A stretch of DNA of 64,000 nucleotides from Liolophura sinensis. Taxonomy: Eukaryota > Mollusca > Polyplacophora > Chitonida > Chitonidae. The stretch spans positions 1-64,000 of the forward strand of contig NW_027018046.1 of assembly GCF_032854445.1 (NCBI RefSeq), in the 5' to 3' direction. Positions 50,576 to 61,364 of the stretch are shown piece after piece; within the stretch, counting starts at the first letter, position 1; the number at the start of each line of letters is the position of its first letter. The position numbers were made by a program, and so were the translations under genes. The notes beneath the pieces are model-generated. The model searched no databases. It was not told the origin of the DNA and worked only from the letters and a program-made list of their open reading frames with translations.

Positions 50576-52757
50576 ATGATCATTTATGTCATAATCACGT
50601 GCCCAGCAACGGCACTTACTCCATGGAAACCAATGAAATTTGCAATTTTTCAACAGCTGCCGATACCTGGCTTAATTCCGCATCTTTTGGCACCTTACTG
50701 AAGTGGGTCAGTGTTCAGTTGTACTTTTTACAGCAGACTGTATCAAGTACCTTGTGTTTTTCACGTACAAATGGTGTGGTTTTTCTACACGTAGATAAAG
50801 ACATTGAGATTGTCTTGCACTTAGAAGTAAGGCAATTGCTGGGTGAGTTAAATGGGCTTAGCCGAAAGATTTGTCGTCTTCTGGGCTACCGAAGGGCACA
50901 TAACTTATAGTCAAAAGTTGAATATAGTAATGACCAGTCGCGATTGTACAGAGTACAGTGTAGCCGATTTCAATTAACAAAAAGACCAGGCAAAAATGCA
51001 AAAGTGCGAAAACTGTTCCAGTGAGGCTGATAAGAGGCTAATCCAACGTATTTTGTGACGAGAAATCGAATGGTGCAAACCGCGTTGCTCTCCGACCAAT
51101 ACATTTGGATGTAGCGACAATTAAATGATCATTTATGTCATAATCACGTGCCCAGCAACGGCTCTTACTCCATGGAAACCAGGGATATTTGCAATTATTT
51201 AACAGCTGCCGATGCCTGGCCCAATTCCGCATCTTTTGGCACCTTATAAATGTGGGTCAGTGTTTAGTTGTACTTTTTACAGCAGACTGTATCAAGTACC
51301 TTGTGTTTTTCATGTACAAATGGTGTTGTTTTTCTACACGTAGATAAAGACATTGAGATTGTCTTGCACTTAGAAGTAAGGCAATTGCTGGGTGAGTTAA
51401 ATGGGCTGAGCCCAAAGATTTCAGGTCTTCTGGGCTACCGAAGGGCACATAACTTATAGTCAAAAGTTGAATATAGTAATGACCAGTCGCGATTGTACAG
51501 AGTACAGTGTAGCCGATTTCAATTAACAAAAAGACCAGGCAAAAATGCAAAAGTGGAAAAACTGTTCCAGTGCTACTAGTAAGAGGCTAATCCGACGTAT
51601 TTTGTGACGAGAAATCGAATGGTGCAATCCGCGTTGCTCTCCGACCAATACTTTTGGCTGTAGCGACAATTGAATGATCATTTATGTCATAATCACGTGC
51701 GTAGCAACGGCTCTTACTCCATGGAAACCAGGGAAGTTTACAATTTTTCAACAGCTGCCGATGCCTGGCTCAATTGCGCATCTTTTGGCACCTTACTGAA
51801 GTGAGTCAGTGTTCAGTTGTACTTTTTACAGCAGACTGTATCAAGTACCTTGTGTTTTTCACGTACAAATGGTGTGGTTTTTCTACACGTAGATAAAGAC
51901 AATAATGCAAAAGTGGAAAAACTTTTCCAGTGCTGCTGGTAAGAGGCTAATCTGACGTATTTTGTAACGAGAAATCGAATGGTGCAAACCGCGTTGCTCT
52001 CCGACCAATACTTTTGGCTGTAGCGACAATTCAATAATCATTTATGTCATAATCACGTGCCCAGCAACGGCTCTTACTCCATGGAAACCAGGGATATTTG
52101 CAATTTTTTAACAGCTGCCGATGCCTGGCCCAATTCCGCATCTTTTGGCACCTTATAAATGTGGGTCAGTGTTTAGTTGTACTTTTTACAGCAGACTTTA
52201 TCAAGTACCTTGTGTTTTTCATGTACAAATGGTGTGGTTTTTCTACACGTAGATAAAGACATTGCGATTGTCTTGCACTTAGAAGTAAGGCAATTGCTGG
52301 GTGAGTTAAATGGGCTGAGCCCAAAGATTTCAGGTCTTCTGGGCTACCGAAGGGCACATAACTTATAGTCAAAAGTTGAATATAGTAATGACCAGTCGCG
52401 ATTGTACAGAGTACAGTGTAGCCGATTTCAAATAACAAAAAGACCAGGCAAAAATGCAAAAGTGGAAAAACTGTTCCAGTGCTACTAGTAAGAGGCTAAT
52501 CCGACGTATTTTGTGACGAGAAATCGAATGGTGCAATCCGCGTTGCTCTCCGACCAATACTTTTGGCTGTAGCGACAATTGAATGATCATTTATGTCATA
52601 ATCACGTGCGTAGCAACGGCTCTTACTCCATGGAAACCAGGGAACTTTACAATTTTTCAACAGCTGCCGATGCCTGGCTCAATTGCGCATCTTTTGGCAC
52701 CTTACTGAAGTGAGTCAGTGTTCAGTTGTACTTTTTACAGCAGACTGTATCAAGTAC
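49917..52757 (+). repeat. About 2.8 kb block containing a short unit, copy 2
   Basis: This is the partner of 43150-45990 at a constant 6767 bp offset. The identical offset across six units, including a 360 bp one, shows the block was copied after the deletion had formed and that no net indel has accumulated since. Confidence 0.8.
51674..52033 (+). repeat. Short 360 bp unit 3 (189 bp deletion)
   Basis: The junction AGACA lies at 51897-51901. It is the partner of the short unit at 44907 within the 6767 bp-offset block. Left and right flanks are those of the first short unit (GCGTAGC on the left, TTTTGTAACGAG on the right), so this copy arose by duplication, not by a new deletion. Confidence 0.92.
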
Positions 52758-53673
52758 CTTGTGTTTTTCACGTACAAATGGTGTGGTTTTTCTACACGTA
52801 GATAAAGACATTGAGATTGTCTTGGAAGTAGAAGTAAGACAATTGCTGGGTGAGTTAAATGGGCTAAGCGCAAAGATTTGACGTCTTCTGGGCTACCGAA
52901 GGGCACATAACTTATAGTCAAAAGTTGAATATAGTAATGACCAGTCGCGATTGTACAGAGTACAGTGTAGCCGATTTCAATTAACAAAAAGACCAGGTAA
53001 AAATGCAAAAGTGGAAAAACTGTTCCAGTGCTGCTGGTAAGATGCTAATCCGACGTATTTTGTGACGAGAAATCGAATGGTGCAAACCGCGTTGCTCTCC
53101 GACCAATACTTTTGGCTGTAGCGACAATTGAATGATCATTGATGTCATAATTACGTGCCCAGCAACGGCTCTTACTCCATGGAAACCAGGGATATTTGCA
53201 ATTTTTTAACAGCTGCCGATGCCTGGCCCAATTCCGCATCTTTTGGCACCTTATAAATGTGGGTCAGTGTTTAGTTGTACTTTTTACAGCAGACTGTATC
53301 ATGTACCTTGTGTTTTTCATGTACAAATGGTGTGGTTTTTCTACACGTAGATAAAGACATTGAGATTGTCTTGCACTTAGAAGTAAGGCAATTGCTGCGT
53401 GAGTTAAATGGGCTTAGCCCAAAGATTTCAGGTCTTCTGGGCTACCGAAGGGCACATAACTTATAGTCAAAAGTTGAATATAGTAATGACCAGTCGCGAT
53501 TGTACAGAGTACAGTGTAGCCGATTTCAATTAACAAAAAGACCAGGCAAAAATGCAAAAGTGGAAAAACTGTTCCAGTGCTGCTGGTAAGAGGCTAATCC
53601 GACGTATTTTGTGACGAGAAATCGAATGGTGCAAACCGCGTTGCTCTCCGACCAATACTTTTGGCTGTAGTGA

Positions 53674-53764
53674 CAATTGAATGATCATTTATGTCATAAT
53701 CACGTGCCCAGCAACGGCTCTTACTCCATGGAAACCAGGGAAATTTGCAATTTTTCAACAGCTG
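53674..53764. promoter_or_regulatory. Conserved palindrome cluster with E-box, possible protein-binding site
   Basis: Six palindromes sit within 91 bp: CAATTG (53674-53679), ATGATCAT (53681-53688), TTATG-T-CATAA (53689-53699), CACGTG (53701-53706), CCATGG (53726-53731) and CAGCTG (53759-53764). The same cluster is in nearly every unit. CACGTG is the core E-box bound by many bHLH proteins, and ATCACGTG also fits the RTCACRTG element bound by Cbf1-type proteins at budding-yeast centromeres. That any protein binds here is inference. Confidence 0.45.
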
Positions 53765-53964
53765 CCGATGCCTGGCTCAATTCCGCATCTTTTGGCATCT
53801 TACTGAAGTGGGTCAGTGTTCAGTTGTACTTTTTACAGCAGACTGTATCAAGTACCTTGTGTTTTTCACGTACAAATGGTGTGGTTTTTCTACACGTAGA
53901 TAAAGACATTGAGATTGTCTTGCACTTAGAAGTAAGGCAATTGCTGGGTGAGTTAAATGGGCTT

Positions 53965-53992
53965 AGCCCAAAGATTTCAGGTCTTCTGGGCT
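53965..53992 (+). other. Potential hairpin, one per unit
   Basis: AGCCCA-AAGA at 53965-53974 can pair with TCTT at 53982-53985 and TGGGCT at 53987-53992, with one bulged C and the seven-base loop TTTCAGG. In many units the loop is TTTGACG instead. The left arm overlaps a second small palindrome, GGGCT-T-AGCCC, so the two pairings exclude each other. The short units have lost this element with the 189 bp deletion. Confidence 0.5.
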
Positions 53993-54042
53993 ACCGAAGG
54001 GCACATAACTTATAGTCAAAAGTTGAATATAGCAATGACCAG

Positions 54043-54062
54043 TCGCGATTGTACAGAGTACA
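54043..54062. other. TCGCGA plus TGTAC-AGA-GTACA inverted repeat
   Basis: TCGCGA (54043-54048) is followed by TT... and a five-base inverted repeat with three-base spacer (TGTAC 54050-54054, GTACA 54058-54062). TCGCGA is kept in almost every unit (one exception is TCGCAA near 28798). A group of units reads TCGCGAATGTAC instead of TCGCGATTGTAC. The function is unknown. Confidence 0.45.
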
Positions 54063-54778
54063 GTGTAGCCGATTTCAATTAACAAAAAGACCAGACAATA
54101 ATGCAAAAGTGGAAAAACTGTTCCAGTGCTGCTGGTAAGAGGCTAATCCGACGTATTTTGTAACGAGAAATCGAATGGTGCAAACCGCGTTGCTCTCCGA
54201 CCAATACTTTTGGCTATAGCGACAATTCAATAATCATTTATGTCATAATCACGTGCCCAGCAACGGCTCTTACTCCATGGAAACCAGGGATATTTGCAAT
54301 TTTTTAACAGCTGCCGATACCTGGCCCAATTCCGCATCTTTTGGCACCTTATAAATGTGGGTCAGTGTTAAGTTGTACTTTTTACAGCAGACTGTATCAA
54401 GTACCTTGTGTTTTTTATGTACAAATGGTCTGGTTTTTCTACACGTAGATAAAGACATTGAGATTGTCTTGGACTTAGAAGTAAGACAATTGCTGGGTGA
54501 GTTAAATAGGCTTGGCCCAAAGATTTCAGGTCTTCTGGGCTACCGAAGGGCACATAACTTATAGTCAAAAGTTGAATATAGTAATGACCAGTCGCGATTG
54601 TACAGAGTACAGTGTAGCCGATTTAAATTAACAAAAAGACCAGGGAAAAATGCAAAAGTAGAAAAACTGTTCCAGTGCTGCTGGTAAGAGGCTAATCCGA
54701 CGTATTTTGTGACGAGAAATCGAATGGTGCAAACCGCGTTGCTCTCCGACCAATACTTTTGGCTGTAGTGACAATTGA

Positions 54779-57700
54779 ATGATCATTTATGTCATAATCA
54801 CGTGCCCAGCAACGGCTCTTACTCCATGGAAACCAGGGAAATTTGCAATTTTTCAACAGCTGCCGATGCCTGGCTCAATTCCGCATCTTTTGGCACCTTA
54901 CTGAAGTGGGTCAGTGTTCAGTTGTACTTTTTATAGCAGACTTATCAAGTACCTTGTGTTTCTCACGTACAAATGGTGTGGTTTTTCTACACGTAGATAA
55001 AGACATTGAGATTGTCTTGCACTTAGAAGTAAGGCAATTGCTGGGTGAGTTAAATGGGCTGAGCCCAAAGATTTCAGGTCTTCTGGGCTACCGAAGGGCA
55101 CATAACTTATAGTCAAAAGTTGAATATAGTAATGACCAGTCGCGATTGTACAGAGTACAGTGTAGCCGATTTCAATTAACAAAAAGACTAGGGAAAAGCG
55201 CAAAATTGGAAAAATTGTTCCAGTGCTGCTGGTAAGAGGCTAATCCGACGTATTTTGTGACGACAAATCGAATTGTGCAAACCGCGTTGCTCTCCGACCA
55301 ATACATTTGGCTGTAGTGACAATTGAATGATCATTTATGTCATAATCACGTGCCCAGCAACGGCTCTTACTCCATGGAAACCAGGGAAATTTGCAATTTT
55401 TCAAAAGCTGCCGATACCTGGCCCAATTCCGCATCTTTTGGCACCTTACTGAAGTGGGTCAGTGTTCAGTTGTACTTTTTACAGCAGACTGTATCAAGTA
55501 CCTTGCGTTTTTTATGTACAAATGGTGTGGTTTTTCTACACGTAGATAAAGACATTGAGATTGTCTTGGACTTAGAAGTAAGACAATTGCTGGGTGAGTT
55601 AAATGGGCTTAGCCGAAAGATTTGAAGTCTTCTGGGCTACCGAAGGGCACATAACTTATAGTCAAAAGTTGAATATAGTAATGACCAGTCGCGATTGTAC
55701 AGAGTACAGTGTTACCGATTTCAATTAACAAAATGACCAGGGAAAAACGCAAAAGTGGAAAATCTGTTCCAGTGCTGCTGGTAAGAGGCTAATCCGACGT
55801 ATTTTGTGACGAGAAATTGAATGGTGCAAACCGCGTTGCTCTCCGACCAATACTTTTGGCTGTAGTGACAATTGAATGATCATTTATGTCATAATCACGT
55901 GCCCAGCAACGGCTCTTACTCCATGGAAACCAGGGATATTGGCAATTTTTCAACAGCTGCCGATGCCTGGCTCAATTCCGCATCTTTTGGCACCTTACTG
56001 AAGTGGGTCAGTGTTCAGTTGTACTTTTTACAGCAGACTGTATCAAGTACCTTGTGTTTTTCACGTACAAATGGTGTGGTTTTTCTACACGTAGATAAAG
56101 ACATTGAGATTGTCTTGCACTTAGAAGTAAGGCAATTGCTGGGTGAGTTAAATGGGCTTAGCCCAAAGATTTCAGGTCTTCTGGGCTACCGAAGGGCACA
56201 TAACTTATAGTCAAAAGTTGAATATAGTAATGACCAGTCGCGATTGTACAGAGTACAGTGTAGCCGATTTCAATTAACAAAAAGACCAGGCAAAAATGCA
56301 AAAGTGGAAAAACTGTTCCAGTGCTGCTGGTAAGAGGCTAATCCGACGTATTTTGTGACGAGAAATCGAATGGTGCAAACCGCGTTGCTCTCCGACCAAT
56401 ACTTTTGGCTGTAGCGACAATTGAATGATCATTTATGTCATAATCACGTGCACAGCAACGGCTCTTACTCCATGGAAACCAGGGATATTTGCAATTATTT
56501 AACAGCTGCCGATGCCTGGCCCAAATCCCCATCTTTTCGCACCTTATAAATGTGGGTAAGTGTTTAGTTGTACTTTTTACAGCAGACTGTATCAAGTACC
56601 TTGCGTTTTTTATGTACAAATGGTGTGGTTTTTCTACACGTAGATAAAGACATTGAGATTGTCTTGCACTTAGAAGTAAGGCAATTGCTGGGTGAGTTAA
56701 ATGGGCTGAGCCGAAAGATTTGTCGTCTTCTGGGCTACCGAAGGGCACATAACTTATGGTCAAAAGTTGAATATAGTAATGACCAGTCGCGATTGTACAG
56801 AGTACAGTGTAGCCGATTTCAATTAACAAAAAGACCAGGCAAAAATGCAAAAGTGCGAAAACTGTTCCAGTGCTGCTGGTAAGAGGCTAATCCGACGTAT
56901 TTTGTGACGAGAAATCGAATTGTGCAAACCGCGTTGCTCTCCGACCAATACATTTGGCTGTAGTGACAATTGAATGATCATTTATGTCATAATCACGTGC
57001 CCAGCAACGGCTCTTACTCCATGGAAACCAGGGAAATTTGCAATTATTTAACAGCTGCCGATGCCTGGCCCAATTCCGCATCTTTTGGCACCTTATAAAT
57101 GTGGGTAAGTGTTTAGTTGTACTTTTTACAGCAGACTGTATCAAGTACCTTGCGTTTTTTATGTACAAATGGTGTGGTTTTTCTACACGTAGATAAAGAC
57201 ATTGAGATTGTCTTGGACTTAGAAGTAAGACAATTGCTGGGTGAGTTAAATGGGCTTGTCCCTAAGATTTCAAGTCTTCTGAGCTACCGAAGGGCACATA
57301 ACTTATAGTCAAAAGTTGAATATAGTAATGACCAGTCGCGATTGTACAGAGTACAGTGTAGCCGGTTTCAATTAACAAAATGACCAGGCAAAAATGCAAA
57401 AGTGGAAAAACTGTTCCAGTGCTACTAGTAAGAGGCTAATCCGACGTATTTTGTGACGAGAAATCGAATGGTGCAAACCGCGTTGCTCTCCGACCAAAAC
57501 TTTTGGCTGTAGCGACAATTGAATGATCATTGATGTCATAATCACGTGCCCAGCAACGGCTCTTACTCCATGGAAACCAGGAATATTTGCAATTTTTTAA
57601 CAGCTGCCGATGCCTGGCCCAATTCCGCATCTTTTGGCACCTTATAAATGTGGGTCAGTGTTTAGTTGTACTTTTTACAGCAGACTGTATCAAGTACCTT

Positions 57701-60700
57701 GTGTTTTTCATGTACAAATGGTGTGGTTTTTCTACACGTAGATAAAGACATTGAGATTGTCTTGCACTTAGAAGTAAGGCAATTGCTGCGTGAGTTAAAT
57801 GGGCTTAGCCCAAAGATTTCAGGTCTTCTGGGCTACCGAAGGGCACATAACTTATAGTCAAAAGTTGAATATAGTAATGACCAGTCGCGATTGTACAGAG
57901 TACAGTGTAGCCGATTTCAATTAACAAAAAGACCAGGCAAAAATGCAAAAGTGCGAAAACTGTTCCAGTGCTGCTGGTAAGAGGCTAATCCGACGTATTT
58001 TGTGACGAGAAATCGAATGGTGCAAACCGCGTTGCTCTCCGACCAATACTTTTGGCTGTAGCGACAAGTGAATGATCATTTATGTCATAATCACGTGCCC
58101 AGCAACGGCTCTTACTCCATGGAAACCAGGGAAATTTGCAATTTTTCAACAGCTGCCGATGCCTGGCTCAATTCCGCATCTTTTGGCACCTTACTGAAGT
58201 GGGTCAGTGTTCAGTTGTACTTTTTATAGCAGACTTATCAAGTACCTTGTGTTTCTCACGTACAAATGGTGTGGTTTTTCTACACGTAGATAAAGACATT
58301 GAGATTGTCTTGCACTTAGAAGTAAGGCAATTGCTGGGTGAGTTAAATGGGCTGAGCCCAAAGATTTCAGGTCTTCTGGGCTACCGAAGGGCACATAACT
58401 TATAGTCAAAAGTTGAATATAGTAATGACCAGTCGCGATTGTACAGAGTACAGTGTAGCCGATTTCAATTAACAAAAAGACTAGGGAAAAACGCAAAATT
58501 GGAAAAATTGTTCCAGTGCTGCTGGTAAGAGGCTAATCCGACGTATTTTGTGACGACAAATCGAATGGTGCAAACCGCGTTGCTCTCCGACCAATTCTTT
58601 TGGCTGTAGTGACAATTGAATGATCATTTATGTCATAATCACGTGCCCAGCAACGGCTCTTACTCCATGGAAACCAGGGATATTGGCAATTTTTCAACAG
58701 CTGCCGATGCCTGGCTCAATTCCGCATCTTTTGGCACCTTACTGAAGTGGGTCAGTGTTCAGTTGTACTTTTTACAGCAGACTGTATCAAGTACCTTGTG
58801 TTTTTCAAGTACAAATGGTGTGGTTTTTCTACACGTAGATAAAGACATTGAGATTGTCTTGCACTTAGAAGTAAGGCAATTGCTGGGTGAGTTAAATGGG
58901 CTTAGCCCAAAGATTTCAGGTCTTCTGGGCTACCGAAGGGCACATAACTTATAGTCAAAAGTTGAATATAGTAATGACCAGTCGCGATTGTACAGAGTAC
59001 AGTGTAGCCGATTTCAATTAACAAAAAGACCAGGCAAAAATGCAAAAGTGGAAAAACTGTTCCAGTGCTGCTGGTAAGAGGCTAATCCGACGTGTTTTGT
59101 GACGAGAAATCGAATGGTGCAAACCGCGTTGCTCTCCGACCAATACTTTTGGCTGTAGCGACAATTAAATGATCATTTATGTCATAATCACGTGCACAGC
59201 AACGGCTCTTACTCCATGGAAACCAGGGATATTTGCAATTATTTAACAGCTGCCGATGCCTGGCCCAAATCCCCATCTTTTGGCACCTTATAAATGTGGG
59301 TAAGTGTTTAGTTGTACTTTTTACAGCAGACTGTATCAAGTACCTTGTGTTTTTTATGTACAAATGGTGTGGTTTTTCTACACGTAGATAAAGACATTGA
59401 GATTGTCTTGCACTTAGAAGTAAGGCAATTGCTGGGTGAGTTAAATGGGCTTAGCCCAAAGATTTGTCGTCTTCTGGGCTACCGAAGGGCACATAACTTA
59501 TAGTCAAAAGTTGAATATAGTAATGACCAGTCGCGATTGTACAGAGTACAGTGTAGCCGATTTCAATTAACAAAAAGACCAGGCAAAAATGCAAAAGTGC
59601 GAAAACTGTTCCAGTGCTGCTGGTAAGAGGCTAATCCGACGTATTTTGTGACGAGAAATCGAATTGTGCAAACCGCGTTGCTCTCCGACCAATACTTTTG
59701 GCTGTAGTGACAATTGAATGATCATTTATGTCATAATCACGTGCCCAGCAACGGCTCTTACTCCATGGAAACCAGGGAAATTTGCAATTTTTCAACAGCT
59801 GCCGATGCCTGGCTCAATTTCGCATCTTTTGGCACCTTACTGAAGTGGGTCAGTGTTCAGTTGTACTTTTTACAGCAGACTGTATCAAGTACCTTGTGTT
59901 TTTCACGTACAAATGGTGTGGTTTTTCTACACGTAGATAATAACATTGAAATTGTCTTGCACTTAGAAGTAAGGCAATTGCTGGGTGAGTTAAATGGGCT
60001 GAGCCCAAAGATTTCAGCTCTTCTGGGCTACCGAAGGGCACATAACTTATAGTCAAAAGTTGAATATAGTAATGACCAGTCGCGATTGTACAGAGTACAG
60101 TGTAGCCGATTTCAATTAACAAAAAGACCAGGCAAAAATGCAAAAGTGGAAAAACTGTTCCAGTGCTGCTGGTAAGAGGCTAATCCGACGTATTTTGTGA
60201 CGAGAAATTGAATGGTGCAAACCGCGTTGCTCTCCGACCAATACTTTTGGCTGTAGCGACAATTCAATGATCATTTATGTCATAATCACGTGCACAGCAA
60301 AGGCTCTTACTCCATGGAAACCAGGGATATTTGCAATTATTTAACAGCTGCCGATGCCTGGCCCAAATCCCCATCTTTTCGCACCTTATAAATGTGGGTA
60401 AGTGTTTAGTTGTACTTTTTACAGCAGACTGTATCAAGTACCTTGCGTTTTTTATGTACAAATGGTGTGGTTTTTCTACACGTAGATAAAGACATTGAGA
60501 TTGTCTTGGACTTAGAAGTAAGACAATTGCTGGGTGAGTTAAATGGGCTTGGCCCTAAGATTTCAGGTCTTCTGAGCTACCGAAGGGCACATAACTTATA
60601 GTCAAAAGTTGAATATAGTAATGACCAGTCGCGATTGTACAGAGTACAGTGTAGCCGGTTTCAATTAACAAAATGACCAGGCAAAAATGCAAAAGTGGAA

Positions 60701-61364
60701 AAACTGTTCCAGTGCTACTAGTAAGAGGCTAATCCGACGTATTTTGTGACGAGAAATCGAATGGTGCAAACCGCGTTGCTCTCCGACCAATACTTTTGGC
60801 TGTAGCGACAATTGAATGATCATTGATGTCATAATCACGTGCCCAGCAACGGCTCTTACTCCATGGAAACCAGGGATATTTGCAATTTTTTAACAGCTGC
60901 CGATGCGTGGCTCAATTCCGCATCTTTTGGCACCTTACTGAAGTGGGTCAGTGTTGAGTTGTACTTTTTACAGCAGACTGTATCAAGTACCTTGTGTTTT
61001 TCACGTACAAATGGTGTGCTTTTTCTACACGTAGATAAAGACATTGAGATTGTCTTGCACTTAGAAGTAAGGCAATTGCTGGGTGAGTTAAATGGGCTTA
61101 GCCCAAAGATTTCAGGTCTTCTGGCCTACCGAAGGGCACATAACTTATAGTCAAAAGTTGATAATAGCAATGACCAGTCGCGATTGTACAGAGTACAGTG
61201 TAGCCGATTTCAATTAACAAAAAGACCAGACAAAAATGCAAAAGTGGAAAAACTGTTCCAGTGCTGCTGGTAAGAGGCTAATCCGACGTATTTTGTAACG
61301 AGAAATCGAATGGTGCAAACCGCGTTGCTCTCCGACCAATACTTTTGGCTGTAGTGACAACTGA
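54779..61364 (+). repeat. Rearranged 5-6 unit duplication
   Basis: Units 54779 and 58072 share the odd TTTTTATAGCAGACTTATC (offset 3293 bp) and the tail AGACTAGGGAAAA. Units 55876 and 56425 match 58620 and 59169 (offset 2744 bp; GGATATTGGCAATTT). Units 56974 and 57523 match 60267 and 60816 in part (offset 3293 bp; CCCTAAGATTTCA, CTTCTGAGCTACC, GTAGCCGGTTTC, CTACTAGTAAG). The change of offset means a unit like 55327 is missing from, or a unit like 59718 was added to, the second copy. Confidence 0.72.
56338..56850 (-). other. Second 170-codon open frame, probably not a gene
   Basis: It corresponds unit-for-unit to the frame at 36584-37096 and opens for the same reason (a K' unit without the usual TGA). 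It also starts at TTG and ends at the conserved TAG in GAGGCTAATCC (read on the minus strand). No recognisable domain, signal peptide or homology is apparent. Confidence 0.3.

Larger units (their letters stand above)
53681..54229 (+). repeat. Representative full-length 549 bp unit (class C)
   Basis: This unit serves as the coordinate reference. Offsets from its first base (53681 = 0) are: ATGATCAT 0, TTATGTCATAA 8, CACGTG 20, CCATGG 45, first T5 tract 70, CAGCTG 78, class-defining block about 115-140, T5 tracts at 149, 181 and 204, GTGAGT 267, hairpin 284-311, TCGCGA 362, TGTAC-AGA-GTACA 369, A5 tracts 403 and 432, GTAAG 454, CCGACGTATTTTG about 467. Direct counting gives 230 G+C and 18 CpG dinucleotides. 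It carries the variant CCAGACAATAATGC near 54091-54104, shared only with a few units and with the short units further left. No coding function is proposed. Confidence 0.9.
52583..60815 (+). repeat. Array zone 7: K, C and K' units
   Basis: Unit anchors are 52583 (C), 53132 (K; TACGTG in place of CACGTG), 53681 (C), 54230 (K-like, TCAGTGTTAAG), 54779 (C), 55327 (C), 55876 (C), 56425 (K'), 56974 (K'), 57523 (K), 58072 (C), 58620 (C), 59169 (K'), 59718 (C) and 60267 (K'). The unit at 53681 is the closest intact relative of the presumed parent of the short units. No gene is seen. Confidence 0.85.

Noticed and set aside
54050-54062. Steroid-receptor-type response element in TGTACAGAGTACA
   Set aside because: The three-base spacer is right, but the half-sites are arranged opposite to the AGAACA-nnn-TGTTCT consensus.
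54154-54177. Hammerhead-ribozyme-like core in GTGACGAGAAATCGAA (seen in most units)
   Set aside because: It resembles CUGANGA...GAAA, but the essential first C is G, the residue after GAA is T, stem II would be one base pair, and the element varies freely between units (GACGACAAATCG, GACAAGAAATTG, GACTAGAAATCG).
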